From Macrosoma leucophasiata (Eukaryota > Arthropoda > Insecta > Lepidoptera > Hedylidae), in the NCBI GenBank assembly GCA_036365455.1, contig JAWQUS010000023.1:3658001-3722000 (forward strand): a stretch of 64,000 nt of DNA. Reading direction: 5' to 3'. This document shows positions 52,105-61,860 of this stretch, in pieces. A program made the translations under genes and the position numbers. How positions within the stretch are numbered: the stretch's first letter is position 1; each line of letters opens with the position of its first letter. Below the pieces are notes generated by a model. That model saw only the letters and a list, made by a program, of their open reading frames with translations, ran no database searches and was not told the DNA's origin.

Positions 52105-52690
52105 TTTACTTGTGGTACGTGGAGTAGACTCCGTGGTCTCGGTATGGGAGGATGTAGGCATTACTGCATTAGCGGCAGGCAGAGAAGGTGTAGGGGCTGT
52201 ACACTACACTCTAATAATAAATAATAATAATGGCAACCCATTATACGTCCTGTTGGGCACGAGTCTCTCCCCTGTTTGGGGGAGGCCTGGAGCTTACTCC
52301 ACCACGTTGCTCCAATGCAGATTGGTGGAGGTGTTGGGGTTAGTGGCCAACCCGCTGTCGAGTGTCCATAAGGCCTCCGACAAGGTTTAACGACTGCTAT
52401 CTATCGATAACAACCGGGACCGACAGCTTAGCGTGCCCGCGCATTTTTAATTTGCCACTAGCGGTCACCCATCACACTACCCGACCGCGCCCGTAGTGCT
52501 TAATCGAGTAGATCGTTTACGATCTACACCAGCCGCCGGGCCATGCGCGCTTTACTACACCACAGTATGTGACTACACTCTACCTGCTGCAAAACAGTAG
52601 AATTCAGCGCAATCATGTTCCGATCAGGTGGTAATTTACGGTCCTATCATTTCTAGCACAGAGAACATAACAATCAAGTGGACATTTTAT
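52105..52690 (+). mobile_element. Old family A copy split by a 5S-derived SINE
   Basis: 52105-52213 (diverged 5' part with GTAGGCATTACTGCATT) and 52583-52690 (CTGCAAAACAGTAG .. GTTCCGATCAGGTGG .. GCACAGAGAACATAAC) are the two halves. Confidence 0.65.
52214..52571 (-). mobile_element. 5S rRNA-derived SINE, full length, 11-bp target duplication
   Basis: ACTACACTCTA flanks it at 52203-52213 and 52572-52582. (AAT)n tail at the left; minus-strand 5S-like region around 52440-52540 (TACTCGATTAAGC, GTGATGGGTGACCGC). Slight internal deletions relative to the 43889 copy. Confidence 0.87.
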
Positions 52691-52905
52691 AACGTTCATT
52701 ACTTACATTACAAAAGCCCATATTAAAAAATCAATTTCCTGGGAAAGTTGAAGCAATCAGAAGGTACGTGCACCTGCATTACCCGGTTGTACACTAAGCT
52801 TTAATCATGAGGTAATTGTGCATACCGCTTCACTATAATTTTGTAAGCTATTGTACCTACAAGAATGTTCGATTTCTTATACTATCCGTCAATGAGCTTG
52901 TAACA
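52691..52905. other. Unassigned sequence left of mariner
   Basis: Nothing recognised. Confidence 0.4.
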
Positions 52906-52907
52906 TA

Positions 52908-54183
52908 GGCTGGGGAAAAAGTTTCTTCGCATTTTTTAAGATAATTCAAAACATTTTTTAATATAGTTTATTTAAAATTAACTAAAGTATGTATGTACCA
53001 TTTTGTTCGATAACCTTTTGCCATCTTGTAGATAGGGACATGATCCCATTGCTATAAAAATTTTGGGACTTCTCATCAAAATACCGCGACAAGTGGATTT
53101 GGCAGTCCTCTCGTGATGTTAACCTAACATTGCATAAATAATTCTGAAGAGACCGAAACAGGTGGAAATCTGAAGGTGCAAGGTCAGGACTATGCGGCGG
53201 ATGCATTAAACCAAACTCTCTTAATTTTTGCTGAGTGGCTATAGATGTGTGAGGTCTAGCGTTATCTTGATGAAACACCACACTCCTTCTGTTGATCAAT
53301 TCCGGCCGCTTTCTCTCAACTTCTTGCTTTAATCTCATCAGTTGTTCGCAGTAGAGTTCAGAATCGATAGTCCTGCCTGGTGGTAATAGCTCATAATGAA
53401 TAATGCCCTTCCAATCCCACCACACACACAACATCACCTTATTGCTAGTTAACCCGGGTTTCGCCACAGTCTGTGAATCCTGACCGGCCTTTGACCACGA
53501 CCTTTTTCGCACGTTCTTGTACGTTTCGTACGTGATCCACTTTTCATCACCAGTTATCAGCTTCTTCAAAAATGATTCGGTTTCATTACGTCGTAATAAA
53601 GAATCACAAATGAGTACACGGTTCATTAGTTTTCTTTCAGTGAGCTCGTGAGGTACCCAAATATCGAGCTTTTTCTTGTACCCAGCTTTTTTCAAATGCG
53701 CCAAAACTGTTTTGTGATCAATTCTCAGTTCTTCAGCTACGTCGTAACTACTGATATGTCGATCTTGCTCCACTTTTTCAAAAATGTCATCCATTTTATC
53801 CGTAATAGGGCGACCAGAGCGAGGTGCATCTTTGACATCAAAATTTCCGGATTGAAAACGCTTAAACCAAATTTGTGCTACTCTCACAGACACTGCACTA
53901 GGTCCATAAACATCGCAAATTTTTTTCGCGGCTTGCGTTGGATTTTTACCTTTTTTGTAGTAAAATTTTAAAATGTATCGAATTTCTTCATTAGATTCAC
54001 TCATCTTGACAGTACGAAAAACAAATGAAAATCACACATTTGCCTAATTTGAATTTGGAATTATGTTCTTTAAAATGTTAACTTTCAATGATACCAAAAC
54101 CAGCCAGATACAAATACTACAGCCAAAGAGATTTTATTAAAAGTTCATACATACTATAATGCGAAAAGACTTTTCCCCCAACC
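52908..54183 (-). mobile_element. mariner element, 1276 bp, TA target duplication
   Basis: TA at 52906-52907 and 54184-54185. The inverted ends agree at 22 of 26 positions: GGCTGGGGAAAAAGTTTCTT at the left and GGTTGGGGGAAAAGTCTTTT as the complement of the right. The transposase frame occupies most of the interior. Length and ends are typical of mariner. Confidence 0.95.
52982..54004 (-). CDS. mariner transposase, mellifera-like, 340 aa, altered catalytic spacing
   Basis: Cuts and pastes the element at TA. The N-terminal paired-like helix-turn-helix region (about 1-110) includes GKNPTQAAKKICDVYG, WFKRFQSGNF and KDAPRSGRP. The linker WVPHELTERKLMNR is at 116-129. The catalytic domain carries D153 (ITGDEKW), D247 (HQDNARPH) and D279 in SPDLAPSDFHLF. 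Mariners have 34 residues between the last two Asp; here there are 31. A three-residue gap after LREFG, where relatives have Trp plus two more residues, accounts for it, and Tyr before SPDLAPSD is His. The frame is otherwise complete with normal start and stop. Uninterrupted coding argues for recent arrival, but the deletion may have inactivated the enzyme. Confidence 0.95.
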   Translation of the reverse strand: MSESNEEIRYILKFYYKKGKNPTQAAKKICDVYGPSAVSVRVAQIWFKRFQSGNFDVKDAPRSGRPITDKMDDIFEKVEQDRHISSYDVAEELRIDHKTVLAHLKKAGYKKKLDIWVPHELTERKLMNRVLICDSLLRRNETESFLKKLITGDEKWITYETYKNVRKRSWSKAGQDSQTVAKPGLTSNKVMLCVWWDWKGIIHYELLPPGRTIDSELYCEQLMRLKQEVERKRPELINRRSVVFHQDNARPHTSIATQQKLREFGLMHPPHSPDLAPSDFHLFRSLQNYLCNVRLTSREDCQIHLSRYFDEKSQNFYSNGIMSLSTRWQKVIEQNGTYIL

Positions 54184-54185
54184 TA

Positions 54186-54611
54186 TTATAACATCATGGC
54201 TAGCCGTGGCTCGCAGGTTCATCTGCGTTTTGTTTTTAAAAAGTTCAGCTAATCGCTAACATACTACAATGACCCGTTCGTTCGATGACCTATCATAGCA
54301 TCGCAGGTCGTGGCAATCTGAGTGATTGAAACGAAGAGAGCGCGAGCCGGTGACATATAGAATGAATGATCTGTTTCGAATGATCCGACTCGCTGATTCA
54401 AGTGAACTGCTGCATTTCATCAACTAGTTAGTGAACGACTGATTAGGATAAATCAAAAGTTGTTTAAATTTCGTTGCTAAGAGCTTTATTGATCATACAA
54501 TAATTAGTATAACTAGCGCCAATTTTAAGCCCACAGTAACGAAAATATGTAGGGGCGGCCAAGTGCGCAACAGCAGCCGTGATTTTTCAGAGTCTTATAT
54601 ATATATAATAT
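54186..54611. other. Unassigned sequence
   Basis: An (AT)n stretch at 54596-54610 precedes the next SINE; no gene. Confidence 0.4.
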
Positions 54612-54727
54612 AATAATGGCAACCCTTGATACGTCCCACTGCTGGGCACGGCACGAGTCTCTCCTCTTCTAGGGAGGAGGCCTGGAGCTTACTCTACGAC
54701 GCTGCTCCAATGCGGGTTGGTGGAGAA
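54612..54727 (-). mobile_element. 5S-derived SINE, 3' end only
   Basis: AATAATGGCAACCC .. CGTCCCACTGCTGGGCACG, with a small GGCAC duplication, to CTGCTCCAATGCGGGTTGG; 5'-truncated. Confidence 0.75.
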
Positions 54728-55162
54728 TTAGATTATAAATATGCGTATAAATAAGGTTTGCAGCATATCTGGATGAATGAAATGATTCTGCAGTGGGATC
54801 CTTATCTATTAGGTTTATTAGTACTATTTAATTAAGCCCGCATTGTATTTTTATATAAAAATATACTGTTAAAATCAAACAAATGTTTTGATGCAACAGA
54901 ACCTACGCCCATGACGAAACAAACCAAAAGCTTCTAGGAAGCCGAGACACGCGCTTCTTGCGCAACAACTAACCTAACATTTAACCAAGTTCAAATCCAA
55001 GGCGTGAATGATACCACTGTGATAGTCCATCCAGTTAAACAAACAGCTCGACGGATTTATTATCTTCGATATGTTAATGACACATTTAAGTAGCTGTGTA
55101 AGCTTTTATTGCTTGTAAAACGTTTTTGGACGGTGACATTACTTAAAATGTGATAACACTGT
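54728..55162. other. Unassigned sequence
   Basis: Nothing recognised. Confidence 0.4.
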
Positions 55163-55443
55163 TCACTGGTGGTAGAGCTCCAGTGACGGAGCTCGCGGGC
55201 GTAAGCACCACCGCATTACCTAACATACTTGCTTAAATGGTAGCGTTCAGCACTATCATGTTCCGGTCAGGTGGCAATGTACGTGCAATTTCCGGCACAG
55301 AGGCATTACACCTTAGGCCTCAGGAGTGGCAACGCATCTGCATTTTAACCTCTGGTCTTTGTGTGGGTGTCTATAGGCTGCAGTCATCACTTAACATCAG
55401 TGGGAACTGCATGCTTGTTTGCCAGTTTTGTTACATAAAAAAA
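55163..55443 (+). mobile_element. Family A repeat, full length
   Basis: ACTGGTGGTAGAGCTCCAGT to TTTTGTTACATAAAAAAAAG; deletion of 'ggccct' in the middle. Confidence 0.88.
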
Positions 55444-55446
55444 AGA

Positions 55447-55535
55447 AATAACTGCTATTATAGTCAAGTGGTAGTACGCTTGCTCCTCTGTACCTATGGG
55501 TTCAGAACCCGGGTCGGAGAGTTAGTGCTGTATAG
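55447..55535 (+). mobile_element. tRNA-like SINE head
   Basis: TAGTCAAGTGGTAGTACGC resembles box A and GGGTTCAGAACCCGGGTCGG the box B region; acceptor pairing absent. Confidence 0.4.
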
Positions 55536-55869
55536 ATTTTTCTTGAAGATTTCCTGTCAAAGAAAATTATTATGTATTTACTTTGATAATAAGATGTAGA
55601 TACAACCTTTCACTATCAAAAACCTTTCAATAAAAAAAAATCTTATCGCAATTGATTTAAGTACGGTTAGTACAAACATGCCTCAGAGGTAGGAGGCAGT
55701 TATGTTAAGTAACATTTTAATTTAAATCTGTTTGCTATCCAATAAAACATAAATGAAAAGTAATAACAAAGCTACATACGATGTCGGCAGCACACTTGTT
55801 TGTTACTTCAATCTAAAAAAAAGCCTAGTCCGAGTCGTCACGGAACTGCGGATTCCGTACAATATTACA
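55536..55869. other. Unassigned sequence
   Basis: Nothing recognised. Confidence 0.35.
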
Positions 55870-56270
55870 GTACCTACTGAAGGTGTCTATAATCATAAAA
55901 GTGTTTATAAATATAAACTTGATATCCGTAGAGCTAAAACGCTGGAGTCGTTCAAAAAGCGGCTGTACACGCACTATTTATCTTCCCCATCTCCTTCCTA
56001 ATTTCTTTCATAGCCCTTCATCTACTGTTCATTGCATTTACCTTGTCAACTGTCCTCGTATATTATCTTGTGTATCTATATAGTTCTTAGTTTTTAAAAT
56101 GTAAAAACACCCCTACCTATCACTATTTTCTTCGACTATCTCTGAAAAGGCTAGGTTGTCTGGAAGAAATTGCTTTAAGCAAGCCCGTCTAATTGTACTG
56201 TGTCCGTTATGTGTTATGTGTCAGTTATTTCTGTATATTTTTGGTGTACAATAAAGAGTTGCTTACTTAC
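55870..56270 (+). pseudogene. LINE ORF2 C-terminal end with 3' UTR
   Basis: RAKTLESFKKRLYTHYL at about 55932-55983 is a typical closing segment of CR1/Jockey ORF2. It is followed by a 3' UTR with 'ggaagaaattgctttaagc' and GTACAATAAAGAGTTG, ending in (CTTA)n at 56261-56278. Confidence 0.6.
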
Positions 56271-56505
56271 TTACTTAACTGAAAACAATAGTCCCTAAAC
56301 ATTGACACTTCACGCGGAGATGCCCACCAATGGGCACTTATCTCTTTACCAACTGCAAAATACGATTTTGCTCCTTTTGTTATGTTGCAAAAAAATTATG
56401 TTTGGTTTTCGATGTTTTTTTTTATTATTGTTGCTCTTAACTTCTAGAAATTTCATAATTCTAAGTCAAAACGGGAAATAGCTCACCATTCTTTGATATC
56501 CTCTC
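56271..56505. other. Unassigned AT-rich sequence
   Basis: Nothing recognised. Confidence 0.4.
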
Positions 56506-56565
56506 AAATCGTAGATAGGTATCTACGATTTGCATACCTATCTACGTAGGTAGATAGGTATGCAA
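56506..56565. repeat. Two adjoining perfect palindromes
   Basis: 56506-56531: AAATCGTAGATA, GG, complement (12-bp arms). 56530-56565: TTGCATACCTATCTAC, centre GTAG, complement (16-bp arms). The two share TAGATAGGTA-type sequence, so one may derive from the other. Confidence 0.9.
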
Positions 56566-57018
56566 ACATAAAGACCTGAACGGCCGTGTTTTTATAGAAG
56601 TTTGAACTTATTCGCTTTTAGCTTATTCTAGAAATAGTTTATCTGAGTAAGTACCTATTTAGTATTAATTTTAACTCAATACCTCCACGCGTTTTCAAGG
56701 AATGGGGTCTTGACTGTCACAAATACAGACAAAAGATAAAATATAAATAGATAGATACAAAAGTGCAGGATTTTTCCTTTAGAGGGGCGGTATCCTAATA
56801 AAACAACTGTTTTTTATTTATTGATCACAATGCAACTGAGATGGCTATCTCCCGCGTGTAAATCAATGGCAGGTGCATGCGTTTGTTAACTGCGTTGTTA
56901 GGGTTGATGCTGATACAATGCGTGTCAAATGAACTAACGTAAAAGTAAAAGTTCACATATTAGAAGATATTTTTTTCAGTCTCCATCTTTCTTTAAATAC
57001 TACCTGTATTTTTATTTA
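56566..57018. other. Unassigned sequence
   Basis: Nothing recognised. Confidence 0.4.
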
Positions 57019-57302
57019 TTTTTTTATGTAATGGAAGTGGCAAACAAACATGCATTTCACATTGATGTTAAGTGATGACTGCAGCCTATAGACACCCACA
57101 CAAAGATCGAACTCAAAATGCAGAACACAGAACACTCCTGAAGCTTAAGGTGTTATGCCTCTGTGCCGGAAATTACAGGGCCGTACATTACCACCTGACC
57201 GGAACACGATAGTGCTGAACACTACCATTTAGCGGCAAGTATATTAGGTAATGCGGTGGTGCCTACGCCCGCGAGCTCCGTCACTGGAGCTCTACCACCA
57301 GT
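57019..57302 (-). mobile_element. Family A repeat, full length
   Basis: Near-consensus from T-run to CTACCACCAGT; an altered patch 'gatcgaactcaaaatgcag' replaces part of the usual sequence. Confidence 0.87.
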
Positions 57303-57352
57303 AATACCCAAATGTTTTTTATAACCCGAGGCATTTAAATAATTCACTATTT

Positions 57353-57434
57353 TGTTATTATGTTATGAAGTGACAAACAAGCATACAGTTGGTAAGTTAG
57401 TACTGTAGCCTTTAAACATCTATCTAAAAACCAT
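57353..57434 (-). mobile_element. Family A repeat, A-tail end only
   Basis: AAGTGACAAACAAGCATACAG to ACATCTATCTAAAAACC; diverged second subfamily. Confidence 0.6.
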
Positions 57435-57566
57435 TATCACTTCAACCGAAAGACGTCCACCGTGGACCAAAACCTTTGCTGCTCATCTTGCGAGTAGAAG
57501 AAAATTCTTCCGCTTGTGGAGTGGGATCACATCCCGACGCCAGTAAGACATAAATACTAAAAACGT

Positions 57567-58192
57567 AAAGGAGATGTCGCAAAAATGTATGGACCTCCGG
57601 CCATGTATTGTACGCAATATCATTAACAGGCAAAATCAATATAAAAACTTTTTTACTGCATATTTTCACTTACTTAGCTTTGTTTGCAGTTACAAAACAT
57701 TGTTTGCAGTTAGAATTGCAACTCAAAACCAACATGGCAAATATGGCGGGCGATGTCATATTGATTTTTTTTTAATTGTTTTTATTATATAGTTACTCGG
57801 AGAAAAAAGTAATATTTTCTGAACACTATCAAAATCGATTTCATGTCTTAATACTAAGAACTTTATACTAATCGATTTCCAATTTAAAGAAATTCATCGG
57901 AACTTCGTTTAATTGATCGATTCGATACATCGTTTTTTTGATATATGATGCACTAGTAAGATACAGATAGCATTAGTTTTGTTTTATAAACATAGGTACT
58001 ATCCCAAGCGTCGGATGTATCGCCGCCATGTTGAACATGGTTGAAAATGATAAAATCGTTTGAATTAAATGTGGGTGTTACTCTAAAATATATTCTTGAA
58101 TAAATTAATTGTATTTATTTCGGATTCTTCTTTAATTTACCCATTTTTTGAGGACGTATACGAACCAGGGCCGAGCTCGCAACATTTCCTTT
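57567..58192. mobile_element. MITE with AAAGGAGATGTCGC inverted ends
   Basis: Second copy of the 43121 element: ends at 57567-57580 and 58179-58192. It carries about 180 bp (57842-58013) not found in the other copy, while lacking that copy's 43307 insert. Confidence 0.75.
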
Positions 58193-58760
58193 GTATCAAA
58201 ACTGTATTTTCTGGAAAATAGACATCAATCTGTAGATTTTAAATATGAAGAATCTGTAAAATTGGAAAAAATATAGTTTGATCAATTCCGTTAAGTTTAA
58301 CATTTCGTTTTAATGCCGTTTTTTCGGCAGTGCGGTTGTGTGTGCGCTCAGCATAAGTAAGTGCATGTTGTAATATTTATGCGACTATCACCAGAGTTAC
58401 CCAATGCATATAATATGTTAATAAGTTATGCCGTATTGGATTAGATTGAGTAATTCACTATTAATGTACTATCAATAACACAAGCGTTCATTTTTTTCAA
58501 TTTCAATTCGAGTGGTCGTTTGGGAAGAAGCTTAACGGTATTTGAGTGTTTGCTCAGAGAGTTGTCGGTCTGGATCTTGATGTATGATGAAATCAAAGAC
58601 ATCTGCGTGACAACAAGATTAAATTTGTTGCTTCAAAAAAATATATATAAGTACCACAATACTTAGAACGGGATTCACAGATCGCAATACGACTTTACTT
58701 TTACACAGAACCTAACTTTCAATCCTTATTAAGTTTTATTTAACATCTTCAATATACCTC
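58193..58760. other. Unassigned AT-rich sequence
   Basis: Nothing recognised; a short ATTCACAGATCGCAATACGAC at 58674 is an isolated arm of the MITE that follows. Confidence 0.4.
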
Positions 58761-58763
58761 TAA

Positions 58764-58901
58764 GGGCGAGATTCACAGACCGCACTACGACTTTACTTTC
58801 GAGCAAAGTACACTTCGAACTGTCAAAACCCATACATTTCTGACAGTTCTAAGCATACTTTGCTCAAAGTAAAGTCGTAGTGCGGTCTGTGAATCTCGCA
58901 C
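58764..58901. mobile_element. Foldback MITE, 138 bp, TAA target duplication
   Basis: TAA at 58761-58763 and 58902-58904. Almost the whole element is two complementary arms (GATTCACAGACCGCACTACG .. GAACTGTCAAAA against TGACAGTTC .. CTGTGAATC) around a short CCCATACATTT loop. Probable PIF/Harbinger type. Confidence 0.85.
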
Positions 58902-58976
58902 TAAAATGATATGTTACTCTACTTTTATCTGTTTTAGATTAGCAGTAGCATGCCGCTACTACTGTATGTAAACTGT

Positions 58977-59137
58977 AGTTTTTATGTAAGGAAGGTGGCA
59001 ACAATCGTGCAGCTCACATTGATGTTAAGGGATGACTGCAGCCTATACACAAAAACCAGAGGTCAAAATGCAGATGTGTAACCACCCCTGAAACCTAAGT
59101 TGTTAGGTCTATGTGATAGTTATTACGGCGCCATCAA
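58977..59137 (-). mobile_element. Family A repeat, second subfamily, 5'-truncated
   Basis: TTTTATGTAAGGAAGGTGGC to GTGATAGTTATTACGGCGCC. Confidence 0.75.
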
Positions 59138-59184
59138 AATATATACCTTTTATCAACCTTACTCTTGCCATTTATGACATGTGA

Positions 59185-59275
59185 ATCGTGGGTGCTTGTT
59201 ATGGTATGGTATGCTAGGTATGCTTGAATGCATGCATTTACCTCTGCCTATCCCTTCGGGGAACACAATCGTTAA
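59185..59275 (+). mobile_element. tRNA-headed SINE, 3' end only
   Basis: GTATGCTTGAATGCATGCA, TTTACCTCTGCCTATCCCTT, CGGGGAACAC; 5'-truncated. Confidence 0.65.
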
Positions 59276-59291
59276 GTATTTTTTTTTCATC

Positions 59292-59460
59292 GTAGAAATT
59301 AAACTTACGGATTTTCTCGCGTATACAACACTCCCAAACTTCTTCATACACCCGACGTTTCGGTCGCTTTCCAGCTATCGTGGTCACGGTCTGACTCAAG
59401 CTGTATGAAGAAGTTTGGGAGTGTTGTATACGCGAGAAAATCCGCAAGTTTAATTTCTAC
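59292..59460. repeat. 58-bp inverted repeat (57/58 identical) with 53-nt loop
   Basis: Left arm 59292-59349, right arm 59403-59460, a single mismatch (A/G at arm position 16). GTAGAAATTAAACTT opens the left arm and its complement closes the right. The loop contains CCCGACGTTTCGG, a short motif also common in LINE 3' regions. Confidence 0.95.
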
Positions 59461-59962
59461 AATGTATGAAGCTCGCGAAAACCTACGAAAACGTTATTTT
59501 TTTTTCTTTTTAGATTCTTATATTTGTCTAACATACTTGATATACCTACTTATACTTATTTTTCAGTGAAATCGCTTTCTTACTCGACTGTACAAAGTGT
59601 AAATGGAGGAAATCACTTTTTAATAATAATAATACGAGTAACAAACTCAGTAATAGTATATCCCTATCAAATTGAAGTTTCTTTTATCATTTATAATACT
59701 TACGATAAGTTACATTTAAATATAGTATGAGAAAGGCTTGACATATTTTATGATAATTTAATCAAATTGACGAATATTAAGATAAGTTTAGTGTACGGTA
59801 TCCACTAATTGAATTGGTTGCAAGATGTTTAAGAATGTAGAAAATTTATACTACTTTCACATAACTTCACGCCTATGATACCCCAAATGTGTATCTATTG
59901 AAACTGCTGTTTGGGTTCCACGTTCACTTGATTCAGTTTGTTTTTTAATCTCATGTTGTACC
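59461..59962. other. AT-rich sequence with a reversed SINE end
   Basis: 'ataacttcacgcctatgata' at about 59872 is the antisense end of the tRNA-headed SINE; nothing else. Confidence 0.4.
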
Positions 59963-60264
59963 TTTTTTTATGTAATAAAAGTGGCAAACAAGCATGCAGT
60001 TCACATTTAAGGTAAGCGATGACTGCAGCCTATAGACACCCACACAATGACCAGAGGTCATGCAGAGAAAATGCAGATGCGTTGCCACTCCTGAGGCCTA
60101 AGGTGTTATGCCTCTATGCCGGAAATTACAGGGCCGTAGGTACATTACCACCTGACCGGAACACGATAGTGCTGAACACTACCATTTAGCGCCAAGTATA
60201 TATTAGGTAATGCTGCGGTGGTGCCTACGCCCACGAGTTCTATCACTGGAGCTCTACCACCAGT
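59963..60264 (-). mobile_element. Family A repeat, full length
   Basis: T-run to CTACCACCAGT with small insertions (CATGCAGAGAAAATGCAG, GTAGGTACATTACC, AATGCTGCGGTGG). Confidence 0.87.
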
Positions 60265-60288
60265 AAACCTAAACAAACTTATAATTAT

Positions 60289-60356
60289 TTAATAATGGCA
60301 ACCCTTGATACGTCCCACTGCTGGACACAAGTCTCTCCCCTTCTTGAGTGGAGGCC
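60289..60356 (-). mobile_element. 5S-derived SINE, 3' end only
   Basis: AATAATGGCAACCCTTGATACG to TTGAGTGGAGGCC. Confidence 0.65.
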
Positions 60357-60359
60357 TAA

Positions 60360-60470
60360 ACAAACTTAAATAAAATAAATAAATAAAAAAGCCTTTATTT
60401 TTCTACTACTGTAAAAATTTTATAAACATATTTTTAATTAATCCGTAAACATTTTATTTTCTTATTAGTT
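60360..60470 (-). mobile_element. LINE 3'-end fragment (probable)
   Basis: (AAAT)n then GCCTTTATTTTTCTACTAC, an antisense A-tail and poly(A)-signal layout. Confidence 0.35.
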
Positions 60471-60591
60471 TAAATACATTTGTTTTGTTTAAATAAGTTA
60501 GAAACTACTGTCTAGTGTCTTTGTATTATAGAAATAAAAAATAATTATTTATTATTATATTAGTTAGTCACCTCTACGGCGTAGGCCTCTC

Positions 60592-60826
60592 TTAAAAGGC
60601 TATTACACGACACGGTATTCAGGGTCCGGCAGAAAGTGCGTGGCCTCGCGCCGGGTTGCGCCCTTTATTACACTATCCGGTCGACAGCGCCCTAACTCAA
60701 TCACAGTACAAATACACGGGCCGCTCCGGTCGCCCTAATTAGGGCCCTAACTCCCTAAATGTTATTACACTACCCTGACCCTTGCTATCGTACCCTGAAT
60801 ACCGTGCCGTGTAATAAGTCCTTTAA
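60592..60826. mobile_element. MITE with about 30-bp inverted ends and TTAA duplication
   Basis: TTAA at 60592-60595 and 60823-60826. Ends AAGGCTATTACACGACACGG (left) and AGGACTTATTACACGGCACGG-like (complement of right), both continuing into TATTCAGGGT. TTAA suggests a piggyBac-type MITE. Several internal ATTACACTA repeats. Confidence 0.7.
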
Positions 60827-60839
60827 ATAACTTTCCCAC

Positions 60840-60975
60840 ACTAATCTTTCCCGTGCCATCTGCATCCAATGAGATCCACATCGATCTAAAACAATGTGTC
60901 TCCATCTTTTAATTGATCTCCCTTTCTTTCTCTTATTTAAATTTAAGGGATCAGGAACCCAGGCTATGATGCATC
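60840..60975 (-). pseudogene. LINE ORF C-terminal scrap
   Basis: Minus strand contains GRSIKRWRHIVLD and WMQMARERLVWES, the pattern of a LINE polyprotein C-terminus (GRP..RW..D..., W...A.DR..W). Broken by stops. Confidence 0.55.
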
Positions 60976-61003
60976 TGCCCTTAGATGCATCATAGCCTGG
61001 GTT
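60956..61003. repeat. Perfect 21-bp hairpin
   Basis: AACCCAGGCTATGATGCATC (first 20 of 21), loop GCCCTT, exact complement. The left arm is part of the LINE scrap; the right arm is its inverted copy, and possible further LINE-like sequence (CIKVFFKVLSYCNI) follows. Confidence 0.92.
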
Positions 61004-61734
61004 GCATCAAGGTATTTTTTAAAGTTTTAAGTTATTGTAACATTTCACATCCTTCTCTAACTATAACAGATTTCTTTAAGTTAAATATCTTTGTGGAGCC
61101 CAGGCTTAGTACGTTAGTAAAATATTTACATAGTAGATATATGAGGACAAATTGCAGACACAATATAATTTGAATTAGGAAACAAAATACGCACTACAGT
61201 TTTCCACTCCCAGAAACATGTCCCATAGACAAACAGACGAACAAACTCGGTTTCTAATCTCGTGTTTGTGTTGTTTTTTCACCACGTCGCGTGTAAACTC
61301 CACATTTGGCGTTTTCATTTGTTTTATATTTCAAATGTGTTTGAACGTTTTATTCATTCTCGGTGGCCCTTCGGATATAATGGACACACTGTTCTGAATC
61401 TACAACCTATAAAGAAGAATGGTTATTGAATCTAATATCATATCGACCGATGATTTCAATTCCTGCTTATTGATGAGTTGACTACCTATTTATTTATATT
61501 TCTTAACGAAATCAAACAGTTTACTTAAAATAGACGACAGTAAAACGATCTTATAGCTCAGACGCCAATTTCTTCCAGGTAAACATGCTGAAGGACCACA
61601 AAAAATAAACAAATTGATAAATAACAGAAATTAAAGAAATGAGAGACATAGGGATAGAAAAGATGGAAATTTAAAGTTATCTACTTTGAGTTAGTACTTA
61701 CTTGTTTCTTGGAGGAAGCAATAGTTTGTATTCT
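61004..61734. other. Unassigned sequence with LINE scrap
   Basis: 61545-61600 carries CCAATTTCTTCCAGGTAAAC, an antisense LINE 3' UTR block. No gene. Confidence 0.35.
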
Positions 61735-61856
61735 AGAATAGAATAGAAAGAATAGAATAGAATAGAAATCTGCATTATAATAATGACTATTGATATCAGA
61801 CAAACTGGGTGCAATATCATACAATACACAGATAACAACAAAAAAAAACTATTAAA
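61735..61856 (-). mobile_element. LINE 3'-end fragment with (GAATA)n
   Basis: AGAATAGAATAGAAATCTG start as at 36779. Confidence 0.4.
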
Positions 61857-61860
61857 TATA

